A stretch of 64,000 nt of DNA from Isoetes taiwanensis (GCA_021234155.1 JAJEKV010000048.1:2923369-2987368); one strand, 5' to 3'. Numbered from the stretch's first letter, positions 1 to 12,086 are shown. Translations and numbers: made by a program. The notes: generated by a model from the letters alone, not told the origin.

Positions 1-60
1 GTGGCAACATTCTTGCACCACTCGCACACCGCGCTCGCTCACCTTCGGGACTTGTGGGGC

Positions 61-273
61 ATAGATCACATGTATCTCTATAAAGCTCAAGACCGTGAAT
101 GGCCTTGAGAGTGTTTGCTCTAGGTTTGCATTATGTTTGGAACAAATCGCGGCCTCCTTTCTAACCTCAAGCCCCAAAGATTTGTAGAATGAAGACTTGC
201 TCACGCCAAGAATCCATCCTGCTCTCATACATACCTTTAGGCACCTCATTGATATAGTAACCTTCCCGTGGTC
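61..273 (-). pseudogene. Unrecognised open frame, probable transposon-derived fragment
   Basis: Read on the minus strand from 273 down to 61, one frame stays open for about 71 codons with ordinary amino-acid composition. It contains the short stretches SMRCLKVCMRAGWILGVSK and SSFYKSLGLEVRKEAA. I do not recognise the family. The basic, helix-rich look and the surrounding repeats suggest a fragment of a transposon protein, but that is inference. The frame has no clear start and closes near the left edge of the window, where the sequence continues out of view. Further upstream on the same strand, 432-620 encodes a short Lys/Arg-rich peptide that could be another piece of the same protein. Confidence 0.35.
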
Positions 274-968
274 TTCATCATAGCCGGAATTTCTACACAA
301 GAGTAGATGAAATTAATCCTATCTTCCAAGGTGTCCAATGTATTGGGACCTTTTATCCGCATCTGGTCATCCATTAATCGTGATCGACTGCGGTAATCTA
401 GGTCGCACTACCTTTGTCCCCTAATTCAGTTCTAGGTTTTCTTTGGTTGGGCCCATACTTCCATCCTTTCTAAATATTTGTCACTTCTAGGCCTCTTGGG
501 CACCCTTGGTCGCCTTTTATGAAAACATAGCCACTTCCTTGTGATCAAAGGATGCTCATCCACCACCAAATCTTCCACATGGCCCGGGTGGGCCTTGGGT
601 ATGTAGTTCAAGAGGGGCATTCCAAACTATCACCATTCTTTTGTGCAATATATATCTAATTGGGCTATCTTAATCGTGGTTTGGGGATCAACAACCCGTG
701 AGCACACAATGCACTACTAGAGCCCTCGGGACATGATTGTATTAACTGGATAAGAAGCTTCACAATGCCAACTCCAAGATGATCATCTCCTGTTCCTTTC
801 ATCATCACACTATCAAAAGGATCAATCAAGTGTTTATGATGCCCCTCTCAAGAATACCGCCTCGCTGTAAGGGTGCAACAAACAAGCGTGCCATCTTCCT
901 CCATTGGAGCCCAGTGTCCTCAGGTTGGGCCTTGGCTCCATTTTGCTCATCTCACATGCCCCCGAATG
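274..968. other. No gene recognised
   Basis: Apart from the short basic minus-strand frame at 432-620, this stretch holds only small frames without recognisable motifs. No terminal repeats or RNA genes were seen. Confidence 0.4.
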
Positions 969-1216
969 AAAGAGCACATATTAAAACCATATACAACCAT
1001 TTAAACCATTAAATCCATTTAAAACCATTTTAAGTCCACATAGAACCATTAAAAACATTACAACCATATAACCATTAAAAACATTAAAACCATATAACCA
1101 TTAAAAACATTAAAACACTATAACCATTAACCATTAACCATTAACCATTAACCATTAAAAACATTATAACTATTAACCATTAACCATTATAAATATTATA
1201 ACCATTAACCATTAAC
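969..1216. repeat. TAACCAT-type minisatellite
   Basis: This is a degenerate array built on a 7-base unit, best kept around 1120-1165 where (TTAACCA) runs five to six times in a row. To its left and right the unit alternates with TAAAAACAT and TATAACCAT variants. The unit is not the plant telomere repeat (CCCTAAA) but shares its A/C-rich strand asymmetry. No frame crosses it. Confidence 0.85.
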
Positions 1217-4200
1217 AATTGTCTCATTGTAACCATGAGCAATCATTGTCAGGCCTACGTGGCTCGGTTAATCCATCACCGACATTGGCATCGCCAGTTA
1301 ATCCGACACTCCAGTCACGGACCGCATGGCCCACACGCGATGTGGTGTCATAATGGCACTTTATCGGTTCGAGGGTGCGGTACTCAGCCAATCGACCCTT
1401 TCCTCCTTTCCTCACACCCATTCATCCATTCATTCTTTCCGTTTCCGCTTTTTCCATTCCTTCTCTCCGAGCTCCGCTCTTGGCTTATCCTTCCACCTCT
1501 CACTTCGACGCCTTCCATGACAGCAGCCCGGTCGATTTCCGACGGACGATCTAGCTACCGGTGGTTTTGCGCCAGCTTTGAGTGTTCGAAACAAGCATCG
1601 CCTAAGAAGAAAGTGTGTGAGGTTCTTTCCTAAGTTTATAGCTTTTTTATTGTCTTTTTAGTTTTCTCAGAAGTCCTTTATCGTGACTCTTACTTATATT
1701 CTTTATCGTAGGTTCTTACTATCCCCCGCCAATTTCCACTCACAAACCCTATTCTCGCTTTGCCAAACATGGAATCAAACACCTGAGCTTCCTTTCCTCA
1801 GATCCACAGCAAATCTACTGTGTCTGCTTTTTTAATATGTTCTTTGTCTCCACTGCTTCACTCTATTTCACATCTTTCATCGCTTTCATTTTGCTTTTGT
1901 TTTGTTTGCTTTTGTTTCTTCTTCTTAGTTGTTTAATCAATACCTTTGTACGTGGCAAGACGAAAGCAAGACTAGTGACAAGCAACCTAACTAGGGAACT
2001 TTAGACAGTGGATAGGAAGAAGAAAACTACAGAGCAAAGCAATGTAAATTGCAAAACTTTTCATGAATGTTTCATAACAAAACTATGAATGAATGTTTCT
2101 AACTATGATTTAAGAATGATTTGCTTACAGCAAATGCAAACCTTTCTAAAATGCAAATCTTCTGGGTAACTCACGAATATCCCTCCCTGCGGTGAAAAGC
2201 ACTACACCGGCCGATTTTCAGCGAATGAGAATGTAGCCCAGCCTGCCAACAATCTAGGAAGTATTTTTCGACCAAGCGAGTCGAGACTTCTCGACTAAGC
2301 GAGGGCGAGAAATCAGTGGGAGGCTAACTCGGATTGTTGGCTGGTTGAGGCAATCTCAAATCGCTGAAGTCGAATGCGCATAGCCTACCCAACGCCTTTC
2401 TAGTCCCTCGAAGGCCTAATGCCTTTGTGTATTCTACTCAAGGGCCGAGAATGTCACATGCCTAATGTTTCGCAGGAAATGTTTGTACTTTACCTAGTCC
2501 GAAGCACTCCCTTCGAACCTTCTTTCGCCGAATATTATGGCGGACTGGCCTGACCGGATGGAGTGGGCCTCTACGACCAACTGTGAGATCGCAGTTAGCC
2601 GCTCTCTCACTCGTGGAGTCGAAGACCCGCTTAGTCGTGAATCCTGCATTCTTCTCGCGGTCTTGTCCTGAAGTAGATGCTCTTTAGCCACTCTCCTTCA
2701 CCATCTTCCTCGAGTATTGCGAAGGGAAGTGGCCTCGACCGTCATATAGCCTCGTGGGTCAAACCACATGGGGCTTTCTCGATGTTTTCTCGCATTCTCA
2801 ACTCGCAAGTCGGCAACTCTTTAGCTGCCTAATTATCCCCGGTGGTTCCGGGTCGTAGGTTCCTCGACCTTAGCCAGCCACTCTCCTTCGAATCCATCTT
2901 TCTCTCGACATTGCAAGAGGCTCTGATCGGGTGGGAGGCCTCTGCGAATTCAACTACGTGGAAATGCATCCTGTTCCGCGCCACCCAACAAGTTTATCTC
3001 TAATCAAGATCTCGATAATGCCACAGGGTTGGCTTGTCAGCTCATGATTCTCGACTACTGCTTTCTCCAGAGCTTTACTAATTCAAAATAACTTTCCCAT
3101 GTAGAAAGGAATCCAAAGACATGGGCTGCTCTCTTTTCACCTGAGAAGGTAGGCATTCCTTTACAACTTCTCTTTAGCCATTTACAAGAGGGATTATGAG
3201 TGCTAGATGGATTAAAGTTGTGCATTTGTTTGCAGTACGTATAGCTCGTAAAATTTATAAGCCAAAAAATGTGTATTCCAAATACTTTTGCATAACTGGC
3301 AGGATTGCAGAAGGAGGAATAGCCATTTGATTCGCTATGTATCGCATTGCTCATAGATCAGTGTATTGATGATCGTACAATCGCCAATAGTAGACATTGT
3401 TCGTAGGTTTTAATCAAGAGGTCCTCGATATCAAAAGTTGATAATGATCACAAAACTTTACATAAATCAAGAGTCAAAGAATGGGAATCCAATTTAATAA
3501 CTAAATTCCGTACTTTCACGCTATGTTTCCAATCTTAACTGGGCCTGTGCTCAAGAAGAAATCGCTATCTTGCTCTCCCAATCGAATCCAAGAGTTCAAT
3601 AAGTGATCCACAATCAGCAGTAAGCAGATGGCTACACTAAGACTCAATCGAAAGTTCTCTATCAGAAATAAGAGGAACAGATGCTTTTATAAGCACAGAT
3701 TGACCTTTTCCAGATTGACCTTTTTCCAATTCAAAAATATCTCCACAAAGGTAGGGATTTCGACCAGAAATATCAAAGATTTGCCTTTGACAAAGGCTCT
3801 GATTCCGGGCCTCTTTACCGGGCCTGCGAGAATTGCTAGTCCCTTTGACATTTAATTCTTGAGTCAAGCGGGATAGTGTGGGTCCATGACCATATCACCG
3901 GGTTTATAAACTTTAAATTAAATAACTAATGGTTCATTGTTTAAAGAATTTATTGCTTACCATGAACCTAACCATAATTTTAGACCATAGTTTAAAGTCT
4001 AGACTACCCTCCTTTATGCCATTAATTACTACTATCAATTCCATATGTTAGTCTAACCGCTTCCCCGCAAACACCACCTATATCAATATCCGTGCACACT
4101 CATACTTGAGATTGGACTCGCTTAACAAGGATTTACTATATCACACTGTGATTATACTTAGAGTTGTTGGTGACTAATTGGCGTAATATCCTGTGATCAT

Positions 4201-4265
4201 ATTTATATGTACAAAAGATGGCCGTCACAAGGATGTAAAAGTATAGTTGCATAAGATAGATCGAG
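1217..4265. other. Non-coding stretch, possible left flank of the gypsy element
   Basis: There is a pyrimidine-rich tract at about 1385-1520 and another T-rich tract at 1640-1940, both of the kind found in 5' leaders or LTRs. The remainder (2000-4265) has only short frames. I could not define an LTR boundary or a primer-binding site for the gypsy element that begins near 4270. Its 5' LTR, if still present, should lie here. Confidence 0.35.
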
Positions 4266-4289
4266 CCGAGAATGGTCATTTCACATGAA

Positions 4290-5090
4290 TTGTCCTCAAA
4301 TTTTGGATTGAGCCATCGAGTTTTAAAATTAGCTTGTCCGGAGAAGTTTGATGGCACTCTACCCAAGCTTCATGGTTTATTGAACTGCAGTGACTGCTTT
4401 GGTGATCCTATCCTCATAGATATCCTACTTACCGAACAAGTTGAATTGATTGGTTCCTCCTCGTACAAATTTTAAGTTGGCTTGCTCCTTTATTGAGAAA
4501 GAAGCCCCATAATTGCAGGATTTTTCTCAGCTTCATCGCGACAGCTCAAGGCATGCTTTGGAGACACTTAATCAGCTGCACAACCGGCCATAAACTCGTG
4601 AATCTCAAACAGCTCTCATCCAACATCAATATATGCATCGGGACTCTGGCCGTCGTGAGATACAACCTAGGATGATCTTGTTTCAAGATTACTTTCAAAG
4701 GGGCTTACGTGAAGAATGTCAAAGATATGTCGCTCTCTTATGGAGAATCACTTTAGGAAGAAGCCATTACATTTCCAAATTCATGGATAAATCACTTTGT
4801 GAACGTAGGCAAGAGAGACGAGTCATGCCTTTCCAAATTCCACAAGCACCTCGTTGCTTACTTCTGCCCCTGGCCCCACCCAGAGAATCCCCGCCGGGCC
4901 ACCGGGGCCCGGTTTCCATGCCAACATGGATTCTCCAACTTACAAGCACCTGCTGCTCCCAGAATCCAGCAGGTCTAGGCCCCAGTCTATGCAGATTGAT
5001 CTAGCAACCGAGGACCCTTGTCCAATAAAACTGCTTGGAGAGAGGCTCATCTTTGCCACTATTATGGGAGGAGCCGCATTGTATGTGGAT
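4290..5090 (+). pseudogene. gypsy Gag remnant (capsid and zinc knuckle)
   Basis: The frame at 4272-4475 contains KLACPEKFDGTLPKLHGLL, the typical start of the capsid domain of retrotransposon Gag, followed by an IGS segment that corresponds to the second capsid helices. Further pieces in shifted frames are DDLVSR with FQRGLREECQRYVALLW near 4673-4742 (the second half of the capsid), LCERRQERR near 4795-4820, and a Pro/Gly-rich linker at 4854-4930. MDSPTYKHL (near 4925-4950), followed by a degenerate region in the place where the CCHC knuckle belongs, closes the domain. Gag packages element RNA in the cytoplasm. At least three frame changes are needed to read it. Confidence 0.7.
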
Positions 5091-5119
5091 GCCCTTATGA
5101 AGCCTAAATCACCGAATCA

Positions 5120-5560
5120 CTCCATGAGCCATCCGAGTAGAGTTCTCACGGCTAGATTTCATTTCTTAGATTCCTCAGACGCCTTCATAACAAGTTTTTA
5201 TCCCATCGATAAGGTCAAGAAGGAATTTTTTTATCTCTTACATCATTAGGAACTCCCAGGCTGAGAGGTGTAAGCTCTCAAAAACTTGGATTATGGTGCA
5301 ACACCGCTTTATAGATAGTGCATCGGCCACTAAGCACTTTATCTCTAGAAGCAAGCCCAGCATCCCACCATGGTGGATTGATGGACATGATCTCCTCGCG
5401 AAACATAGTCACAGACTACCGACTCTCTTCTCGTGTTTTGTCTGAGGGAGCTTTTGTAAGATTTCCTTCAATCTCATCAAGTAGCTCCACATGCCTAATA
5501 GTCTGGATTCTGCCTGCTCGAGCCACAAATCCCATGCATTGATCACTGGACGATAAATTT
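5120..5560 (+). pseudogene. gypsy aspartic protease remnant
   Basis: The peptide ARFHFLDSSDAFITSFY, encoded at about 5150-5203, lines up with the active-site loop of retrotransposon proteases, where the usual form is LLDSGATGSFI. The second residue after the catalytic Asp is Ser rather than Gly, so the active site is altered. The sequence follows directly after the Gag knuckle region and precedes the RT, as expected for a gypsy polyprotein. The rest of the domain up to 5560 is too degraded for residue-level claims. Confidence 0.5.
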
Positions 5561-5929
5561 TTTCTGGCTTGTTTGTGCTAGCTCTAGTTCCAATTCATCC
5601 GCTAGCTCAGCTCGCAAAGAATATCTATTCACCCATGCAGATCATGGGCTCCTCATTTATCCTCGCTTATTCCGCTTCGCTTCCAGCATCCCACGCCTCT
5701 TGTTCCCTACTCAGCCTGTATTCCTGATTCTCGACCATGTTCTGCATGATGTCCCACGGTTCTTGCTCCAGCCCAGCCTCGTCTAGGTTCCCGCTTCCTC
5801 AAGCCCTACTCCTATTCTCCTCAAGCCTCCCCGCTCCTTCAGAGAGGCTTCTTCACGCCAATTTTGTATCTCAAGATTCCTCATGCAAGATCCAAGTTCA
5901 GATTTGCAATCCAGTTCATGCATTGGCTA

Positions 5930-6600
5930 GTCAAGACTAGTGAAGTTCCGCTCCAATGCTCCTCATGTGATAAATATGGCTTAATTTCTCCGATAAGCCT
6001 TTTTGATAAAGTCAAGGCCAACAAGCCTCGCAGCATCAGCCCACATGATTAATCTTATTATTGATTTCATGTACCGAGACAATGTCACGATAGTCCCAAG
6101 GAGTATGGTCTATCTCTCATTGAGTTGAAGGTTTTGAGGGATTATATCAAGAGAATGTAGTTAGCTACCTGGGCTTCATTCGACATTCTTAGTCTCCTCA
6201 CGGAACGCCTATCTCGTTCCTAAAAAGAAGGATGATTCTCCTCAAGGCCTTAGTCGCTGGATTATTGTGACCTCAATAAAATCACAAAGCAATACATTGA
6301 TATCCACTTAATTGTTGGTTTAATCTAGGGTGCATCACTCTACTTTAGGATTTGACCCTGGTGCTTCAAGCAATCTTATCCTGATCCTGACTCCAGGGTG
6401 ATGGAAAGTAGAAGACAATATCTCGTGATTCGGTATGGCCATTCTCGAATACGCTATACCGGGTTTAATAATCCATCGCTCCAAAGAAGATTTAGACATA
6501 TGGCCAATGAGATTTTCGTTTCCCGAGTTTTGTGACATCTTTGTTATCATCCGCTTGGGATGATATTCTTATTTATTTTAGACTCTCAAGAACATAATGG
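5930..6600 (+). pseudogene. gypsy reverse transcriptase, N-terminal part
   Basis: The pieces are LFDKVKANKPRSISPHD (about 5998-6050), LSLIELKVLRDYIKRM (about 6110-6160), DLNKITKQYIDIHL (about 6270-6310), RYGHSRI-like sequence near 6430, and FPEFCDIFVI followed by DDILIY (about 6520-6580). Together these cover RT motifs 1 to 5, including the catalytic DD. The copia LTR begins at 6601, about 20 bases after the DDILIY codons. The continuation HVRQVLQKLREHG is found at 12092. Several stops and frame changes break the reading. Confidence 0.8.
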
Positions 6601-7271
6601 TGTTAATGGTGTCATGTTATTATTTATGTGCAATGTTTAACCTGTGTAATTCAAGACAAGTTTAAGTTATGCGTACCAAGGCAAGTTATAGATAGTTGGA
6701 AGTTTAACATGTGGTGGTGTGCATGAAGACAACATTCAGTGGGAAAAATGAATGCTTGCAGAACTTAAACCTAGGTATGTTCATAAAGGGAACATGGTTA
6801 AAGGTTAGGGCATGATTATGTGTTAACAAGTAATCATGCCAATATTATTATGAATTGTGAGTTCAATGGCCTACACACGATGTATATATTGCTCCTAAAA
6901 ATATGATATCATGGCGATAAGAGAGACTCATATAGAACCTCGATGGCTAAGGCCGCCGCATCTGGATCTAGCAACCGCGGTAGATAAACAGACGAGAAGA
7001 ACGAATGAAATACCAAGCAGTTTAAGAGGCACGATTGGATCGAATTTAGTTGGAATTCGATGCCTGAGTTGTTGAAGACTCCTATTGCCACAAAGAATCG
7101 CGGTAATGTTTTTGAATGTTGATTTCCTATGATTTCTCCTCAATGGTTAAAGTAACGTCAAGCTTTACATCAGAAAACAAAGCTTGAAGCTAGAAAGTCA
7201 TTTGAAATACATCCATACAAGTGTTCTTAGAGTTATATTGGAAAATCATAGGAATAATCTTGCTACTAACA
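6601..7271 (+). repeat. copia 5' LTR
   Basis: It matches 11407-12086 in long identical blocks. One block of roughly 100 bases (6768-6868 against 11570-11671) differs at a single position, while neighbouring stretches differ by clusters of small indels. The LTR contains an inverted pair, TATGTTC and GGAACAT, around 6776-6794. Immediately after its end comes agcagtatcgtaaatcc (7272-7288), a weak match to the plant tRNA-iMet primer-binding site. Confidence 0.88.
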
Positions 7272-8125
7272 AGCAGTATCGTAAATCCATGTCAAGGTGT
7301 TTGAGCAAAGCTTGCTACAAATTCTATTGTCATTATGAAGGAGGCTCAGCCAGATTTGGAAAGAACAGATCAAGAATGTTCTTGAAAAATGAGGACTTTG
7401 GGAATTAGTTCAAGGAACGTCTAAGTGCAACTCTTGCGGGTTGCAGAGGAAGTGCCACTCTTCCAAGAGTCCGTGAAGTAGAGTCACAAAGTGGAAAAGA
7501 TGAGTTGTTAAGATTCGAGAAGATATGGTATTCCTCACCGAAAGTTGGTGCTTCAATTTTGTCAAGATAAGGGGAAAATCTTCTAGTGATATTTGAGGTT
7601 CTCGCTTTAAGAACTATGAGGAAAATCATCTTCTCGTGATTGATGTTCCTGATAAGGTAATTCTGTGGATGTTAAGGGTAAAAGAAGGTGATGACTCACA
7701 AAGTTTTTCCTCTAAATTTGATAACATCAGGGCGAGATTTAGAAGGAGTCAATTTTACCGACCGAGCACAAAGAAAAAATTATTGCATGGCAAGAGCAAT
7801 GAAGGAATAAGCATTTATCAACTCCTTATTAGGAATGCAGCCAAAACTAGGAGTCCGCTAAGAAATGATCCAACAGTTTGAAACGTAAATAAGGTGTATT
7901 GTATGATGATGATATTGAAGATAATGTCTGCCAAGTTGTATGCGTAAGAGAAAAGGCCAAGTTTTCGTGTAAAAGTTCCAAAGATAAGAGTGAAGTGGTC
8001 CTTTGTTTTCATTGCAAAGCTAAAGGTCATTTGAAAATAAATTGCCCTAGCCAAGAGGTTGAGTGCTTAACCCTGGAGCAAAGGCCACTTTACAAACAAA
8101 TGTCTGCCAAAGAAAATAAATAGCG
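7272..8125 (+). pseudogene. copia Gag remnant with CCHC zinc knuckle
   Basis: The best-preserved part is the knuckle in the frame 7899-8123: CFHCKAKGHLKINCP has the CX2CX4HX4C spacing, at roughly 8010-8055. Upstream, the frame 7636-7881 (WMLRVKEGDDSQSFSS and following) supplies a capsid-like segment. The start codon cannot be chosen because the frame is interrupted at 7408, 7626 and 7881. Gag forms the virus-like particle that packages element RNA. Confidence 0.75.
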
Positions 8126-8639
8126 ATCAAGCAAGAGGGAGAAATTTTTCTAGAGGACGAGGGAAGAAATTCACGGACAAAGGTCCGCTTATAAATTTGG
8201 TAAGATATCAAGAGGAATCAAGGAAGAAGATAAGATGCCGAAGCAATCATGGATATTTTGTTGTTTCAAAAGAAAGATCTACTAATGATGATGAAACGTT
8301 AATATTATAGTGGTTTAAAACTGCGGATCAGCCAAATTCTTCTTCATGAGGAGAAAGAAGGGCGAATTAAGCATATCAAGTTAAAATGGGAAGTTGCAGA
8401 TGTTCAATGCACGGATGTTAGGAACTATTTGATCTTCAAGGGAGAGCAGAACTTTGAAAGATGTTTTATGTGTACCTCTCATTAGTCAGAAATTTAATTG
8501 CACAGCTTAGTTGATATGGATTATAATCGTTGTCTTGACAAGTATCAATGTAAAGTGCTTTTAAATAATGAAATCAAGTTCCTTTGGAAGAAGATTTGAT
8601 AATTTGTTCAGATTGATAATGGTTGCTTGCCTTGTGTTA

Positions 8640-9330
8640 ATTCTCATATGATTCCCGATATGGACACTTGGCATCGAGGTTATGTCAGCGTTAATTACAA
8701 GGACTATAGATACTTTGATCAAAGAAAAAATTAATCAAAGCAAAATGGAGTTGATGGAGCCAAGAATCCGCCACCGCGATGTTAGGAAAACATGCAAGAT
8801 CCCATTTCTAAAAGGGCAAAGAGAAACCAAAGGAGTATTGAATTAGTGCATACTCGATCTCTCGCGGGCCCTTTAATGTTGTGAGGGATATCAGGAAAGG
8901 CATTTCAATATTATTGATGATTTTAGTAGAAAGACAACATGCATGTGTCTTAGAACTAAAGATCAAGCCTTTGAGGCTTATAAATGCTCGCAGAAGTGGG
9001 AATTAGAAATGTGGAAAAAAAGTGAAATGTATTCGATCCTAATTCATGGTGGAGAGTTTATGTCAAACCGCAGCTTATCAGATTCTTTGCAAGGTCAGAA
9101 TCAAAAGATACTTACATGTAGCTCTCCACAAACAAAATGGAATTGTCAAAAGGAAAAACAGACAATCTTAAATGTCAAGTAGAGCTATGATAAAACAATA
9201 ATGTGGCTACCCAATTATTTATGGGAAGAAGTCATTTTGATGCCAGTGAAAGTTCAATACGCTGCTGCCAAAGCACTCAAAGGAATGACACCGTGATGAG
9301 CTATGGTCGAGTTAAACCAAACTATGAGAA
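8640..9330 (+). pseudogene. copia integrase remnant
   Basis: TWHRGYVSVNYKD at about 8668-8706 corresponds to the GAG-pre-integrase zinc-binding motif (usual form LWHRRLGHVN), with its second His lost. The catalytic core appears as IIDDFSRKTTCMCLRTKDQAFEAY (in two parts, about 8914-8980), HGGEFMSN (about 9050-9070) and a degraded PQ-NG-ER segment near 9125-9160. The first Asp and the DHGGEFMSN block mark the DDE site. Several frameshifts lie between the blocks. Confidence 0.8.
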
Positions 9331-9949
9331 GTTAAGAGCTTTTATTGTTTGAGCTTTGTCTTGCTATGTACCAAAGGAAACAAAAGTTAAAATTGATGAT
9401 CGAGCTAGAATAGCTTTCTCTTGTAGGATATGATCAAGAATCCAAAGCATACAAAGCTATTTGATCCACAAAGGAAGAAGATTTTAATCAAGAGATGTTA
9501 TATTCGATGAATCACAATGTTATAAGAACATAAAGTTTTTCCTCGCTAACTCTTAAAAGAAAAGGAAGTCTAAATTGATGTCAACATTGTTGATGATGAT
9601 CATGAACAGTGATGCCATCAGTTCAACACTCCAACAAGTTAGCTCTACAAATGACTCAGAGCATCACACCGATACTATAGGAAAGGGGTAACTCAAATTA
9701 AAAGCAATTTCGTAGGAGAACTGGGCCGCACGCATCTTGCAACAAGAGGCTAATGTTGATCGTAGAACGCTTTGGAAGAGGCACAAAAGTGTAAGCAAGA
9801 GAATGGCTAAAAGTGAAGTATCAAATGTAACCTTTGTTGAAATCCTTGCCTTGCTGGATAATCAAGTACCTAAATCATATATGAAGCAGAAATGTTGTTG
9901 ATGCGTAAAAATGGAAAACCGCCATGAATGATGAGCTAGATGCTTTTAA

Positions 9950-10800
9950 GAATCGTGGACATATGAGCTTGTAAACTCTGGGCGAGGGTAGACATGCGAG
10001 GGGATGTAAATGGATATTTAAAATTAAGCAAGTTTAGAAGAACAGGGACATAAGGAGCTTGTAAACTCAGAGGGTAGACATGCAGGATGCAAATGGATAT
10101 TTAAAATTACAAGGTGTTCAACCCTCACTCACGCCATAAAGTCTGGATTAATAGCACAAGGATACATACAAAGTTGAAGGGAATCATCATGAGAAACGCC
10201 CCCCATAAATAAAAACGACAAGTATCGTGGATGTTATCGGGCTATAGCAAATGCAAAATTTTGAAGTGCCATCATATGGATGTATTCCACCGCCTTTGAA
10301 CGCAGATTTGGAAGAGGACATATTTATGATGCAACCTTCTCGGGCTTTGAGCAAGGGAGAGACAGCATGGAAACTTAAAAGCCGCCTATGGGCTGAAGCA
10401 ACACCAAGGCAATGGTATAGCGCATGGACTCATATTTAAGAGAACAAGGTTTTATAAAGCTAAAAGATGATGGAAATATTTATTTGTTTAAAGATGGGAA
10501 TGAAGTTTGCTAAAAACCTATTCTATTCTATATCGTGATTATATGTGGATGATAATGTGATGATTAGTAGCAATCTTGATGTGCTACAAAAAAATGCAAA
10601 GATATTCTCAAAGAATCATTTTAAAACGACTGACGGGTGAGCTTTAAAAGCTTCTAGGCATTGAGGTAGTTCGTGAGATCTAACCAAATGTGTTCTTACC
10701 TTTAACACAAAAGTCAATATTGCGTACATGCCCAAAAGATCTAACATGGAAGATTGTGGCAGAACTGATGAGGACGATTCCATTTGTACCCGGGCCCGAG
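9950..10800 (+). pseudogene. copia reverse transcriptase remnant with internal duplication
   Basis: The domain opens with GCKWIFKIK (about 10000-10035). The segment coding for it is duplicated, 9959-10026 and again 10048-10109. Downstream, NADLEEDIFMMQPS (10290-10335) and AWKLKSRLWAEATPRQWYS (10363-10420) correspond to the copia blocks usually written LNGDLEEDIYM and LKKSLYGLKQAPRQWY. YVDDNVMISS near 10540-10575 holds the catalytic YVDD. The region before the duplication matches the linker preceding RT. Stops and frame changes separate the blocks. Confidence 0.85.
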
Positions 10801-10899
10801 CATCTCTACCTTGGCAAATAACATCCTAAGTAGATAATCGCTGCAACTGGAAAGAGCATTGGCAAAGTGCCTAAGAGAGTTCTCATATGGTCAGAAAGG

Positions 10900-11400
10900 A
10901 ACTATAGGATTTTGCATTCAATTTAATTGTAATACAACCAAGCATTCATCGCGGATTCCATTGGGGTGAGACCGATGAAAGGAAATCAACTTCCGGAGTT
11001 ATTTGTATGTTAGGTAGAGGGCCTCCATCTCTGGAAATGCAAGAAGCAAAAGGCCATAGCACTCTCTTTCCGCAGGCTGCATTGATGCACGCAACTCTTG
11101 CCGCAGCGAAATAGTATGGAGGAAAGTCACGAAGAAATAGGAATGTAGCAAAGCAACCTTTACAATTATTCTCCTACGCATTAGTTGTATAGGAATGACT
11201 GTGGGAATCCTATACCATGAAAGGACCAAGCATATCGAAGAAGAGATGCATTCTATAAGGGATTTGGTAAGTAGCGACTTGAACTAGCTGTAATATGTTC
11301 AAACCGAATGCGTTACATATCCCGACTAAGGCTTTGACACAGAAAGTTAAATCAATAGACCGAGACAAATGATCGGGCCTGCGTGGAAAATAAATATGGT
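10900..11400 (+). pseudogene. copia RNase H remnant
   Basis: GETDERKSTSGVICMLGRGPP is readable at about 10970-11030 across one indel. It is the copia RNase H signature following the first catalytic Asp. It is followed by EMQEAKGHSTLFPQAA (11035-11080), where the usual WKCKKQ and ALSSAEAE blocks sit, and by HERTKHI-like sequence near 11217-11235. The sequence then runs into the 3' LTR at 11407 through a purine-biased stretch ending in ggtagaaag, which serves as a plausible polypurine tract. Confidence 0.8.
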
Positions 11401-11406
11401 AGAAAG

Positions 11407-12086
11407 TGTTAAATGGTGTCATGTTATTTATGTGCAATACAGAACTCCAGGTGTAATTCAAGACAAGTTTAAGTTATGCAGTTCAAGGCAAGTTGGTTAT
11501 GAAGAGATGTTGAAGTTTAACACGTGGTGCCCAAGACAACATCTGGGGAAAAATGATCGGCTGCGTAACTTAAACCTAGGTATGTTCATAAAGGGAACAT
11601 GGTTAAAGGTTAGGGCATGATTATGTGTTAACAAGTAATCATGTCAATATTATTATGAATTGTGAGTTCAATGGTCGAAGCTACATACGCATATGGGATA
11701 TATTAAGCTCGAAAAATATGGGATATTGTACAGATAAGAGAGACTCATATAGAACTCCGATGGCTAAGGCTTGCCGATCGGATCCAACAGTTCGTGTAGA
11801 TAAATAGACAGAGAAGAATGAATGAAATATTAATCAAGAAGTTTGTCCCTTGACACCGAATTTAGTTGGAATCTCGACACCGAGTTGTCAAGACCCTATT
11901 GCTACAAAGAATCGCGGTAATGTTTTTGGAATAAAGGATTTCCCTATGATTTCTTTCTAATGGTTGGCAGGCGTCGAAAGTTGACATTGAGAAAATAAAG
12001 TTTAAAGGAAAGTCATTTGAAATACATCCATACAAGTGTTCTTAGAGTTATATTGGAAAATCATAGGAATAATCTTGCTACTAACA
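11407..12086 (+). repeat. copia 3' LTR
   Basis: It pairs with 6601-7271. The start TGTTAAATGGTGTCATG and the end TTGCTACTAACA match the first LTR. The gypsy RT continues 3-6 bases after its end. Confidence 0.88.

Larger units (their letters stand above)
6601..12086 (+). mobile_element. Ty1/copia retrotransposon with two LTRs, inserted in gypsy RT
   Basis: Two direct LTRs, 671 bp (6601-7271) and 680 bp (11407-12086), start with TGTTAA and end with CTAACA. They enclose gag, integrase, RT and RNase H in copia order (integrase before RT). The flanks are AATGG on the left and AAGG on the right, where one A can be shared with the LTR end. This is consistent with a short target-site duplication that has lost a base. 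Removing the element joins two halves of one gypsy RT gene. Internal frames are broken in every domain. The total length of about 5.5 kb is normal for a copia element. Confidence 0.9.

Noticed and set aside
1120-1165. Interstitial telomere repeat
   Set aside because: The unit is TAACCAT, not CCCTAAA or another known telomere unit.
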